The notes under the pieces: generated by a model
Told to the model about the DNA's origin: nothing
The model's input: only the letters and a program-made list of their open reading frames with translations
The model's database searches: none
In this document: in pieces, positions 43,875-56,449 of the stretch
Layout of the letters: the number at the start of each line of letters is the position of its first letter
Position numbering within the stretch: position 1 is the stretch's first letter
Position numbers and translations under genes: made by a program
NCBI GenBank assembly: GCA_002104905.1
Contig: MCFE01000001.1
Location: 248,001-312,000 of the forward strand
Length of the DNA: 64,000 nucleotides
From: Basidiobolus meristosporus CBS 931.73
Taxonomy: Eukaryota > Basidiobolomycota > Basidiobolomycetes > Basidiobolales > Basidiobolaceae
Direction: 5' to 3'

Positions 43875-45777
43875 TCAGGGATGTATAACCGTAACCAAAT
43901 ATTCTTGATATCTGTTTAAGATCAGTTTAAATTCTTTTCGAGATAAATTTTCTCGATACATAATCTCCTCTACATGGTGCTTTCCGTCGAAGTACTGGGT
44001 CAACCTGAAGACCGTTTGTTAGGCTGGGTGTTGATGTAATATGGGGGATAGCTTACCTCTGGAAAAGGGATGCCACTTCTCGGGGCTGGGAGGAGGCAAG
44101 CCTCTTCAGCCAGTCCCTTTCAACATCGGTGGCTTGTTCGGAGCCCGATATCAACGAGTAGGTTGAAGAGGCGACCAGCTCAGTGCTCATGTCGTGCTGG
44201 AGCTCTTCCAGCTCCTCGACGTTGTAGCCAAGCTTGATATGCTTGGGGATCATCAGGTATATGTACGTATGCAGCTGAATCACCAAGTCCTGCTTAAGCA
44301 AGTAAACCAACGCTTCGATGTAGACCGATCTCTGCTCTCTACTCGGGATGATGGAGGAATAGGCTTTCGGTGTGGAGAAGGAGGACAGCAGCGTAAACAG
44401 GTCCAGTTGGGGGAAATCCGCCTGAAATTGCTCCGCAATGGTCGCCACACTAACAATCAAGAACGCCAGCTTAGTACCCGCCTGCCCATGCATCCGGGCG
44501 CTACCCACTTACTTGGTGAAGTTCGCGCGGGGTGGTGTGACGTAGACGTTTCGGATGCTGATGGCATCGATCAGCTTGGCTTTCTTCCAGTAGATCAGGT
44601 GCGCGGCTAAACGATAGATCTGGGCCAGAGAACAGTCGATGACCTCATGGAGTTCGGCAAGACTGTAGAAGATGGTTAGACCCAAGGCCTCGGGGAGCCG
44701 CTTTTGCTTACCTTTTTGTGGGAGTCAGGGCCTTGATGAACTGGATCAATGTGGGCGAGGAGTCAAACGGGATCTCGCTGACCAGCTGCTCGGCGTTTTC
44801 CAAGAGAAGCAGCGTGTGGTAGGGTCGCAGGACAGGGTAATGCTCGTACTGGTACTCGATGCTCTCCGTGTCGTCCTCCTCCAGGAAATTCAGCGAGGTT
44901 TTGGGCAAATACGGGGGGATCTGCAAAGACAGGCTGATGTAGTTGTTGACCTCGACCTGCGCGACCGATTTGGTTTTGACTGCGTAGTAGATGCGGGCAA
45001 TGTCTCGCGCTAGGGAGCTTTGGGCCAACACCCTGCCCATCAACTCGTCGTATCCGAACTCAACTAAATCATTGGAAAATCCTGGTTACCCGCTGCACTG
45101 TCTCCTAGAGTGGCTTGAAAATACCTACTGTTGGTCCCAGCCTCGTCGGTCAGCGCCATGATCCGATCCGCCTCTTGCCGAACGTAGCCGCACCGAATTT
45201 GCTCGTATCGTAAAGCGGCCGTGAATTTGGTGATGACATGGTTATACAGATCCTCCACCTCCCTATTGAGGTCCAACGCCGCCGGCTCCATAACAAACAC
45301 CAGATGGAACATGGTTACTTGCGAGACGGGGGTGTTGGAGTTTTCTTGTTTTTCGCCGGTGGGTGAGGAGTCGGAAGAGCTTGCCGCGGTTTTCGACTGG
45401 TGGTGGCCGTTTTCGGAGCCGGCCTCGTTTCTTTTGGTGAGATTCCGGATGATCAAGGTGGGATGGCCGACAAAGGTGAGCCCGTCGATGGTGAGTTGGA
45501 ACCGGGAATCACACAGGGAAGCTTTGGGGGAGAGTATGTCCGCTAGCAGATGCGGTTCGTAGCCAAACAGATTTTCCGCGAGCCAGTTTCGCTTGACTTC
45601 GGACTGATCGAGGTTGCCGACCGAGAGCCGTTTGAAACTCGACTGGATGTTTTCTCCAGGGTCTGGGTGGCCTTCATTGCGCTCAGCGTTTGACACCGGG
45701 TTCTTCGGATATCTAAACACGAAGTGATGGCCTCTACTCGAGTTGACAATCAAAAGGATGGCTAACAAGGAAGGCAT
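43875..45777 (-). CDS. NPRL3: nitrogen permease regulator 3-like protein (GATOR1/SEACIT subunit)
   Basis: Subunit of the GATOR1/SEACIT complex, which acts with Nprl2 and Depdc5/Iml1 to inhibit TORC1 when amino acids are scarce. The start (MPSLLAILLIVNSSRGHHFVF) begins the longin-like domain; RYPKNP, FGYEPHLLADILSP and CDSRFQLTIDGLTFVGHP are conserved family blocks. A low-complexity insert (SKTAASSSDSSPTGEKQE) is followed by VTMFHLVFVMEP. C-terminal exons give LHEVIDCSLAQIYRLAAHLIYWKKAKLI and a last exon LTQYFDGKHHVEEIMYRENL that ends VTVIHP at 43875. Several introns. It is divergent from the RAD51D-like gene with 181 bp between start codons. Confidence 0.92.
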
Positions 45778-45958
45778 GCTAGTCCACGAAACCGTAGTGT
45801 GTGAGTGTGGTGTCTTCGAAACGTATGTACATCGTGCATAAATTATTAAATCAATAAATTTGAAGTCTACCAAGATTGATAATCCATGGATCCTCAATGT
45901 CAATTCTGGATGGCTGCCGTAGGGTTGTATTGCTTGTTGACTGTTATTCCAGTAATTC

Positions 45959-47471
45959 ATGACCAGGCTAGCCTCACTAGAATTCCCGGACTTTGAGAAG
46001 GATCAATTGGAGTTATATTTGTCGCAGCTCCAGGCCATAGGAATCACTACTGGTAACTCGTGTTTAGGTCAGCTTGCCGATTTGCTTCGCTTCTCATGTT
46101 CGTGTCAACCCTGTTTAGATCAGGATTTCCTGTTGACTGATTTGAATGGCCTCATTAATAGAACAAAACTCCCCATTAAAGTAAGAGGTCCTATTTCCTC
46201 CAGTTCCTTTCAGTTGTGGGCCTAAACAATGTGGATAAGGTTTTAAAGAAGATCGAAGCTCGGGTACTGAGCTCGAATCAGGTTGCTTGCCAGTTAGCTA
46301 GTGAGATCTATGTTAGAGAGAGTCCCAAACGTTATATGTTAAGCACCGGTAGCGAAAGGTGGTGGTAGCCCTGCCCTTTTTGATAGGCATTTTAAATAAC
46401 CGCTTCTGCAGGATAGACCAGCAATTGGAGGGGGGGCTTTTCTCACAAGAATTGATTGAAGTGAGCGGGCCACCAGGGACCGGAAAAACTCAAGTACAGC
46501 CTATTTCATACTTTTGGGCACCTCCACAGGCAAACTCACTGTTCTTTGAAACATAGCTTGCGCTACAAATGACCGGCTTAATCCTGGCTGAGGACCACAC
46601 GGCGTGCGTTGCGTATCTAGACATCAGTAGGAACTTCAGCCTGTCGCGGATCAATGAGATAGTCCATAGCCGAGGTCATACCGGGGTAAGTTCCGAGTAA
46701 TCGTATGGAACATACACGGCTTTCGCTGAAGCCATGCTAGATGGACGTGAACAAACTGGCGGCACGCATCAAGTATTCGCGGTGCAGCGATCTGTATTCG
46801 TTTATGGATTTTCTGGAGGCAGCCAAAAGCCAACTAAAACAATGGGTAACTTCACGTTCTTGCTGAAAGGATCGCTTAGCCGCCTACTTGCTGAAAGGAT
46901 CGCTTAGCCACCTACCTCTAACCACGGTTTCCAGGGCAATTGCAGACTGTTGGTGATTGACTCCATCACCAGCATATTCTCCTCGCTCATAGGCGTTTCC
47001 TATATCAAAGGTACACAATGGCTGACAAGTCCCCACAGGATCGACTACTAAATCCCTCGTAGGTCGAGCGATGATGTACTCCGCATTCAGAACACTCCAA
47101 GATCTGGCACGGGAGCACAATCTGGTGGTGTTGGTAAGATAGGGATCCATGTGGCTTGTAAAAACGTCCCACTCAATCCATCCTCCAGATCGTCAACTCC
47201 GCCGTCGGCAATCACTCCAACCTGGAACGAGGCTCGCTGAATACCAAGCCAGCATTGGGCGGGGCCTGGTCGAACCTTCCGTACGTCCAGATCTTCCTGA
47301 CACGCGGTCGTCAGAATGAAAAATGCCGAATAAACTGCCAGATCCTCAAGTCGCTGAGATCGGTTCGTAACCTATATACCAGCAAGTATTCATTCTCGGC
47401 TAACTCGCGACCAATTGCAGGACCCAGGCTCGATAGTTCAAGTGGAATTGAATGAGGCTGGGCTGTGTTAG
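45959..47471 (+). CDS. RAD51 paralogue, RAD51D-like
   Basis: RecA-fold ATPase of homologous recombination. I reconstruct nine exons, about 370 residues. After an N-terminal helical domain come STGSERIDQQLEGGLFSQE, Walker A GPPGTGKTQ (exon end at a GTACAG donor near 46492), LALQMTGLILAEDHTACVAYLD, Walker B RLLVIDSITSIFSS, and late blocks MMYSAFRTLQDLAREHNLVV and KPALGGAWSNLPYVQIFL, the last matching the LKPALGRSWS region of RAD51D. The final exon (DPGSIVQVELNEAGLC) ends at 47471. Two introns have GTTCGT-like or GTACAG donors. An internal intron has a 28-bp tandem duplication (46859-46914). RAD51D orthology is likely; XRCC3 or Rad57 type is less likely because of the short GAWS ending. Confidence 0.82.
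46859..46914. repeat. 28-bp tandem duplication in an intron
   Basis: Two copies of cttgctgaaaggatcgctta-gccgccta lie head to tail and differ at one base. They are inside the intron between the exon ending AAACAATGG and the Walker B exon of the RAD51D-like gene. Confidence 0.85.
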
Positions 47472-47583
47472 AGGCAGCGGTGCCCTCAAACTTCGATACC
47501 ACGTTCATGTACAAACCTGAAATAAACAACAAACTAGCTTCGAATGGATAATGTTTATTTACATGCGTTCATCTAGCGCTTAT

Positions 47584-50500
47584 CTAGTGACTGTCCAATA
47601 TCCTTTCTAGCTTGTCCATCAGTATGGTTAATTCCTGTCCACCTGCACCTACATCCTCACTACCACGGAGTGCATGAATCCCCTCACGGATTTGTTGGAC
47701 CACTACAGGACTTAGTGTATAGTCCACCACCTGCTCGGTGGCACTGGCGGCCAGCAGCGACATCAGGAGCTTCAGCGAGCCCACGCGCAACTAGAAATGA
47801 CCAAAGTAAGTAGCCAGGACCATCGCATCGATATTCCATCACTGTATTACCTGCAACTCGCTCGAACGTATCCCCATGACGGCCAATTCGATCAACGCCC
47901 CGCGGTTGATGTGTTCCGGGATCAGGTAAGAGTAATGGAACAGAGCCTGGACATCGAGAAGTCATTCAGTTTCCATTCTGGCTTGAATCCACGCTTCAAA
48001 TGTTACCTGAAGACAGGCTGCTCCTGCAATTGTGTGCTTCGGCTCATCAGCAGCCATGCTAACTGTGCTCATCAATGTAGCTATGGTGCGATCAGCGAAG
48101 GCTTTCAGGCGATCCTTGTCGAAGTCCACCTTGGCTGCTGGTCCCGTTGTTCCCAATGGCTGATTGCTAAGTCTCTTGACGGTCATGACGATTACATTCG
48201 CCATACAGGTGGACATCTGCTCTTCGTTCTCATGGAGTGACAGATTCCGCAGGATGAAATGCAGTGTGAATTCGAATATAGGTTCGATTTGCTCATCATC
48301 AATTTCGACTATGGAGCAAGTGGTTTTCAGTAGTTCCGTTCCGCTTAACATCAGCGTCAATGATAACGTATCCATACAGCCCAGTTGTAGTTTGTGGAGG
48401 TTTTCTAGATGGGTGAGGGGATCAGCTGGCAAGTAGGCCCAATTGGTCCGAGAAGGGCTTACCATCAGTGGACTTCCACTGCAGCAGGGTTTTGAAATAG
48501 CTGGAGATCACCTGCTGTACAATGCCTGTCTCTTGCTTATCCAGAGAGTGTTTACGATTGAACGTCTGGATCAGCCATTGGCAAAAACCAAACACCCATT
48601 GCTTGGTGTTCAAGAAGTCTTTCTGCAGGGCATTGCAGAGTGTATCCAGTTGGTCGGCGATCAGGCGAATAGACTCCGGTACTCTTGAGAGGATCTCCAT
48701 CGCAATGGTACGGATTTGAGGGAACTCTAGATCTTCACTACACCTTTCGCGTATTTGAGAACCAAACGAGCTACTCAAGGCTACCTGCTCAAAACAATGC
48801 CCCGGAAGAGTCTGAAATTCATGATCAGTACCAGCACACCACGCTACCTAGAGTCTGCATACCTTCAGAACCAGCAAGGGATGTAAGCGCAAAAACAAAA
48901 GTGCTTGCATTTCCAGCGAAGACTCCTCGGAGTTGGAGTCCAGCATCTCTTTTGTCAATCTGGAGTAGGCCTCGTCGTTAGTAAGCAATGCAAGGCTCGT
49001 ACATCAGATCAGAACTGTACTTTGGCTGTGAAATTAGAGTGTTGGTTATCTCCGAGATAACCGCATCCACCGCATCAGGGTTTCGTCCAAGCGCCTCCGA
49101 AATGGTGTTCCAAAATCGGATCAATATCGTGTCCTTTGGGAATGCATAGGACTTCCTCAACAGTGGCTTGACCAGACTGCTCCACAGCTGATCAGGAACC
49201 TACAAAATCCTTGGCCTTAGGCAAGTCCTCTAAATGGCACATTGGCTCGAGGTACTAACCGAATCAGTCCATTTTCTGATCAAATCAAAGAGTCGTTCAA
49301 CTACAGGAAAAGAGGGCGGGTAAGCAAACTCAGTCAGTCAGAAGATGATCAACACCGCGACGATTACTTTGCTTTTGTATATCCTTCTTATCGCTTCTAT
49401 TGGCGAAACCATGCTTACTGCCAAAGATTTGGCCAGGATTCGAAGGTGGAGTTGACCCTGGGTTCGTCAATGTGGAATTCTCTAACTTGGACAAATTCCT
49501 GGTACACTGATGAGAGAATGCTCAATACCATATTGTTACATACGCATACCTAAGAAGGTCAAGTAACGATAAGATTCCCTCTGCGTTACGACTGTGCTCA
49601 TTCAACATCAGGGTTATGGCGGAGCCGGCTGAAGCGCGTAAGGCAGCGTCGGGGCTAACTAGGCGTATAGAGAGCTTTGAAAACGTATCCAAAGGATCTA
49701 TGATACAAGATGAGTGACAAATACTTTAGGATTGATTGGAAGTATTTTACCAAAATGCGCCAGAAGCCGTGCCGCCAAGTTTCTTAGCTCCACTCGCTCG
49801 CTGCCCATCCGGTCGAATAGCCTCTCCTGAAGCGAATTTCTAGGAAAACCAAAAGGTCAGGTCTTGTAGATAGCATGCACCTCAACCTCGATCATACTTC
49901 ATTTCTGCGCTCAACGTGGTGGAAATAAATCTGAATATTCGTTCCAGTAAACGCATGGCGTTTTTCTGCTGTAACAGCTCTTCCGAATCGAGTCGCTTCA
50001 TTGTATGATGGAGGATCTCGTCTAGGTAACGAAGCAGATTAGAACGCTGGTTCGAAGACGGGACATCAGTATACGCCCATTCAACCTGGTAGGAGGGAAA
50101 AGTGGTCTGCTATGAAGTTGATGGCTGCTTCAGATATGGCATCATCTTCATCCAGAAGCGTAAGAAAGTGACTGAGCACAGACTCAAGTGTGAGTTGCGA
50201 ATCACCGGATCTCTCAATAAACGTCTTGAGCATGGAAAAGGCAGCAGGGTGACCCGGTCCTGGACTGTTAATCTGCACGTGTTTTAGTGAGTGTTACGTG
50301 GGAATCGCAGCCAGCGTAGATACTTACCACTGCCTCGATTAGTCTCAGGAATGCTTTATCCACGCCAATACCGTCAGTAGCTTTCCAGTCATGTATTTTG
50401 AGCCAAAAGCATTCATCTCTATATCCCAAAAACAGTGCACAGCAAACTAGACGGTAATGTGCATCCAGTAGCTCGTCGTTTTCCTTGCAGTCCTGTCAGT

Positions 50501-52138
50501 CGACAGTCGATAGCCTTGGAGTATTGGTGAAACTACCTTGGCAAACAGCTTTTCAATATGTCTTTGGATTGCATTTCGGCTGAGAGTAAGATTCCGGGGA
50601 TCTAAGTATCGAGAAACCCAAGGCCACCACACTAGCAACAGAATAAATCAATGTATTCGCACCTGGTGACAGCAGTTTGTAGATACCTTCAATAGATGTA
50701 TGGGATGCGATGGATGCCTTAGTGCAGCCCTCTAGAAGATTTACAACTTCTTCAAGTCCCGCGCACAACAACGCGTGATGAGAATGATACCACTATGCAA
50801 TAGGCCACAAATCAACGTTCTGATCGGCGACAATAGGCATGGCGTAGCAGGAACTTACCTGCTGTACTTGCTTCACCATGGGTATCAACTCCTGGACTAC
50901 ACCAATAACCCTAACCTCCGACAAATCTTTTTCCTTCGCTGTGATCATTTTGCGTGAAATATGCAACGCTACAGTTACCGCGGTAGTGGTTAGTGTAGTG
51001 GGCTGAACACCACCGTCGTCAGTGAGTTTGCTGAGGTACTTGTTAGGGATCGCTGAAGATTATCCGTGCATTGATTAAAAAAAGTACCTGTCCCTACGCG
51101 CTATGCTGGACAAAGCGGATATCAAGAGGACGGCGGCATTGGTACTGAAAAATCCCTCTACGTAAGAGTCTCTGCGTTAACAGTTGTTTATTGTCAACGG
51201 CTTCTGTACCTCTCCATCGGCCATTACCTTGATTCTCGTCTACTTCTTGGATACCGACGATAGCACTAGGTCCAGTTGGCGTCTGATTTAACAAGTGATC
51301 TAACAGCAACACAACCCCTAATTTACTTCGCTTGTCTGAGCCTTGTAGCTGATCTATCAAGACTTTTCGCAATATTTCTTGGAATGGACCTCTGGCCAAC
51401 CAGCACAATATCCGCAATGCTGCCATTTTTTCCTCGCTTTTCCCTCGCCTGAGAAGCTGAAAAGCAGGTTGAATAAAACCACCCATGAGGCAAACTTCTG
51501 GACCGATGTACCTTGCTTTCCAAAGGAACTATGATATCTATCAGATTCTTGCTCCTTTCCTCCAGGTTAGACCTACCAGGGCCATTAATGGAATCTGCTA
51601 TGGACCTCAGCGCAAGTGTCAAGGGCGCTTTTCGGGATTTCGTTATTACATACTTCGGGTAACAAGATCAAATAACAGGAATTATATACTAGTGTCGCTT
51701 TGGGGAGCTTTTGCGGCAGAGTTAAAGGCTTGTTCGTTTGTGTTTAATAATAGATACAGGGCCTTTCCCAGTGTGAGGCTTTTCTCCTCTGCTGGCTTAA
51801 TATCAGTATTGGCTTGCTGAGCAATCTCCGAATCTAGGCCTAGAATCACCATGTCTTCAGGTTGTCTTGGTGTGTCCAACAGCCAACACAAGAAATCAAT
51901 CAATCCGAGCAGGAATTGTCGAACGGTGCCAGATATCCATCAACATTAACAGGATTTGCCTAAACATGGTTCGAAATGATGGGTGCATTTTAATCATGTT
52001 TGGACGCCGTCCTGGTTTAACGCAGATCAATCTTGAATGATCCACTCCACTCCGCTCAATAAAAGTCCCATGCCATTGGAAGGTTTTCAACAGTCCAACC
52101 TGCTCCAGAGATTTCCTGCTGGCGTCATTTTCTTTCAT
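47584..52138 (-). CDS. large HEAT/ARM-like helical-repeat protein, unidentified
   Basis: A gene of some 20 short exons on the minus strand, about 1150-1250 residues, whose family I do not recognise. Fragments read as amphipathic helical repeats: LQERLFDRMGSERVELRNLAARLLAHF, SKLSIRLVSPDAALRASAGS, SSLEMQALLFLRLHPLLVLK and IRTIAMEILSRVPESIRLIA. The C-terminal exon is LRVGSLKLLMSLLAASATEQ... ending LERILDSH (stop 47584). The first exon from ATG 52138 (MKENDASRKSLEQVGLLKTF) is joined to the next coding block (QFLLGLIDFLCWLLDTP) only across a +1 shift near 51910-51935. No signal peptide, membrane segment or catalytic motif is seen. A scaffold or transport-receptor-like role is possible but unsupported. 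It is convergent with the RAD51D-like gene. Confidence 0.6.
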
Positions 52139-52187
52139 TAGTTTGCTCCGCTTCTACGAATAATTACAAGTGATACCGGCTAACAAA

Positions 52188-53938
52188 ATGTCACAAACGG
52201 AAAATGCTGCCAACAACGAAGTGGTCGAATTGCAGACCATCATTCAAGAGCAGAAAGACCAAATCAACCGCCTCACCGAAAAGCTAAGAGTCTTTGGAAA
52301 GCAACATCAAGGGGTTGCCGGTGACTTAAATGTACTTTTATCTTTTCGTTAACTGTCTGAGAGTAAACCCTCTGGAAATTAACCGCTCGATTTCTTTCCT
52401 GCCGTCTGTTCCTTCGCCTAGGCTCGCGATCAAATATTGACCCAAGTTGAACAAGGGGAAAAGTGCATGAAAAATTCTCTCGAGTATCAACTGAATCAAG
52501 TAAGGCCAGCAGCGATGATTGCCTGGCTCTGCCATGTATCCCAACTGATTATCCTTTGTAGAATCGCAAGAGTAAGGCTGATCTGGAGGGAAGAACCAGC
52601 ACAGTGCTTGCTGACACCAACAACGTGGAAGAGCTAAGAAAAGTCCTCCAGGAGTATATCCAGCGCTCACAAGACCAAGAGCGCTCTATTAAGAGGCTGC
52701 AGTTTGACCTCGAGATGGAGATTGGCCACGTCAATATCTTGCGCCACGAAAATCAGACGCTGAAGCAGCTTACAGTGGACATGGTTTGGATGTTTTCTCC
52801 TAGTCTTTCCCCTGGGGTAACCTAACAAGACAATACACCTCTCGCAGCACGCGTCAGCCGAGCAGGAAGAGGAGTACATCTCCAACAAACTACTCAAAAG
52901 CATCGCCCACCTAAAAAAGGAGAAGGCTGAATTGCTGGTTCAAGTCGAACGAGAGGAAGAGTACCTTACGAACACACTCCAGCGGAAACTGTCCCAGGTA
53001 TTGGAGCATAGCAGACAGCCCATGGCGAATGGCATAACTAAATGAAATCCCAATGCAGCTTCAAAAAGAAAAGATCGATCTTGAAAATGCACTCGAGCAG
53101 GAACAAGAGTTCATGGTGAACAGACTCCAAAAACAATTGGATGTATTGCGACTAGAGCAGTCTCAAAAGGATTTGGGCACCAGCCCACCCTCCCCCTCAC
53201 TCTCCTCGTCTCCTCCAGCGTGCGTTCTGCTCTTCATTGCTTCTGGCCAACTCACACTGACGCTTGCCTCCATTTCCAGCCCTAGATGGAGACCAACCCA
53301 CTCGCCCTCCTCCTCGGACGTAAGTGTCTCTTCCCATGCGGTTACCGAGGTCTTGAAGGCTGAAGTGACTGCCTTGCGTATTAAGCAAACGGAGCTTGAG
53401 AAAGAGTGTAAGTATGCTGGCTAGACCATCACCGAACATGCGCTGACTTATTTCACCGGTAGTCACTGCGACGTACAACCAGCTGAAAATTTACAAGAAC
53501 GAGCTGATCGAGCTACGCAAGAAAAACAACCTTCCAGTAGACGACCTGTTGTCCGAGAGGTGAGTCGACCCCAATGCTGCTGTGTAGCAACGCACGCACG
53601 CACCTAATTCATTGAATCTAGCTCTGCCCCCTCGTTCATGCGATTCAACAATGCGACCGGAAAGCAGGTATTTGCATATGTTTAGCTAACACGATGACCA
53701 CTACGGATGTACCAATGCGTATACAACATAGCGCTCTCGTCGATCCATCTCAAGCGGGGATCAGTCGCAACTCTTGAAAGCAATGGCCTCGCCCGAGTTC
53801 CAGTTCCCGCCTGGCCCGGCATCCCCAGAACACAACGCACAACCCCCACTTGCTCACAAGCCCAGGACTGGTTCGTTTTTTTCCTCCCATAGCACCCTCT
53901 CACCCAAAGCCACTAACACACTTGACCAGATTGATTGA
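52188..53938 (+). CDS. CCDC6-like coiled-coil protein
   Basis: Coiled-coil protein of the CCDC6 (DUF2046) family. About ten exons from ATG 52188 to TGA 53938. Long heptad-rich segments: [77 protein letters not shown] and [21 protein letters not shown]. These match the repeated EEE(Y/F)xxNxL and ENxLEQEQExxVNRL units of CCDC6. The C-terminal half is Ser/Pro-rich ([27 protein letters not shown]). In animals CCDC6 is a stress/ATM-linked scaffold; the fungal role is not established. Start is 49 bp from the divergent helical-repeat gene. Confidence 0.85.
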
Positions 53939-54094
53939 ATTCGCCATAACCCCCTTTGCATCCCTAATCAACTAATTCAGTAACGTCAATAAACCATCCA
54001 GTGCCATTACAAGCTGCATCATCGAGTATCATTACAAAGCTGATTTGTTTATTGTAAAAGCGACATAAACAACCCTTCCTAGCTACGAAACAGA

Positions 54095-54549
<455 letters not shown>

Positions 54550-54759
54550 CTGCTTTGTGACCTTGCGGGTACCGAAAGTGAAAGAGGGGGTTGCGGAAGA
54601 GTAGCCATTCGTTTTAATCCTAAAAAAATCTGGAATTTTTCCCTACGCTGTAATTGGTCCGGTGGAGATTCCACTGATTCCCATCATTTCGGCCCGATTT
54701 AGGGTGTCTCCTGCTCTGAAGCACTAGACTGTCGTTTAGAAACAACTTCCAGTGACAAC

Positions 54760-56232
54760 ATGGTAGACAGTGTTCTAAGTGAAGGCAAGTCGAGTAGCAT
54801 CAGGTCTGCGTTTTGATACAACACGCTGAACTCTCTTCTCTACAAAAAACAGATGATCCCAGTCTGCTGGTGATAGTACTGGACACGAATCCCTTCTCAT
54901 GGTCGAAATCGGAGAATTCCACCTCTCCACTCTCCTTCAACAGTGCCCAAAACCATCTCCTCATTTTCATACATGCCTATCTATCTTTAAAGCCGGACAA
55001 TAGGATTGCTGTTGTGGCAAGTCACTTGGGTGCAAGGTGGGCTTACTTCTCCTGCTCCCCGTAGACCCTCCCCTTGAGAGAACTGACACGAATATCGTTT
55101 TTCGTAGCCGTTTCATATATCCTACTGAAAAAACAGAAAGCGTTGTTCAAAGTGAAGAAACCTCCTCTTCCTCGAAGGATGCAAACGTCTACCAACGGTT
55201 TAAATCTATCGACAAACAGATCTCTAGAAATCTCAAGAAGCTGATTGATTCCCCGTTGGACCTTGACTCGCTCCCCGACAAAGGTAGATAGCCAGCCATT
55301 CTCTTACCACACAGGGAATCCAGCACTAAGCCCCCACTCTATTCCCAAGGCGCCTCGGCGATATCCGGTGCCTTCTCGATGGCCTTGTGTTGTATCCTTT
55401 TGTTGGAGACAGTTTAGAATGGTACAGGGATTATTCGGTTGTTATCCTTCACTCTAACCCATCAGACATCAATCGCATGATAAAGCGGGATGATCTTGGC
55501 AGGATCAAGCCTCGACTACTAGTGCTCTCGGTATCAACGGACTCCCCATACCAGTACATCCCCATCATGAATTGCATCTTCTCGGCACAAAAAGCGGTAT
55601 TTGCAATTCCTTAGAAGTAGGGCCAAACCCGATAGTAACGCATGACTAGAGCATTCCCATAGATGTATGCAAGATTTACGGGGGTGATTCGGCATTTCTA
55701 CAGCAAGCAGCGTACATCAGCAGTGGCACATATCTAAAGGCAGAAAACCCCTCTGGACTGCTACAGTATCTCTTGGTGAGCTTGATTCATGTTGCGAAAT
55801 CCCCAAGGATCCCGGATTAATCGGCGTTCTAGTTCACATTCCTCCCGGACAAGTACGTCCGAACCTACTTCTGCTTACCTGGTAGGGACCAGGTAGACTT
55901 CCGTGCGGCTTGCTTCTGCCACAAAAAGGTGATCGACGTGGGCTATGTATGCTCAGTATGTCTGTCAAGTGAGTGTTCAGGATAGTCGACGCAGTGGCAC
56001 TTTTACTCATCTATTCTGGTCTAGTCTTCTGTGGGTTTGCGCCGGTTTGCTCAACATGCAGGTTAGAACTCGAGCTTCTTATGTCTCTATTGCATCAACA
56101 CTTCATTAATCCCGCGATACCAGAACGAAATTTGAGTCGCGGAACGGAGTGTCCGACGAACCTCACCTGGTCAAAACCATCTTCCAGAATGGGCTCACGA
56201 ACGGCTCCTCTCTGCCCAACAACACTCCATAG
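54760..56232 (+). CDS. TFB4: TFIIH subunit Tfb4/p34
   Basis: Core TFIIH subunit for transcription initiation and nucleotide excision repair; pairs with p44. About eight exons. An N-terminal VWA-like domain starts DDPSLLVIVLDTNPFSW, with LLIFIHAYLSLKPDNRIAVVA; then INRMIKRDDLGRIKPRLLVLS and QYIPIMNCIFSAQK, IDVCKIYGGDSAFLQQAAYIS and FLPDKYVRTYFCLP. The C4 zinc module is [39 protein letters not shown]. It ends near SSLPNNTP at 56232. The junction of exon 1 with exon 2 is unsettled: either a GC donor (GAAG|GCAAGT) or an upstream GT donor (CTAA|GTGAAG) keeps the frame. Confidence 0.92.
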
Positions 56233-56449
56233 AAATTTGTACACTAAGCAAAATAATCAGACAATTGGTTGGATCTTGAATAAATCGGCATCTGGGGTTT
56301 TTTTTAATCACTTTGACCATCGAAATCGCAGTCAACGTTCGGTTTTTTTTCTTTTTTACCAAGTTCCTGGCGAAAAAATTCATCCTGCCATATTTGGTTT
56401 TGCCAAGTTAGTTTGCTTGGGTGTACCGCTTCCTTGAACCAAGAACAAT

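Noticed and set aside
29545-51935. Programmed +1 frameshifting as a shared mechanism
   Set aside because: The sites in the F-box-like gene, the helical-repeat gene and the formin share no slippery heptamer, and the formin shift is not at a stop codon. Indels in the sequence or decayed genes are simpler.
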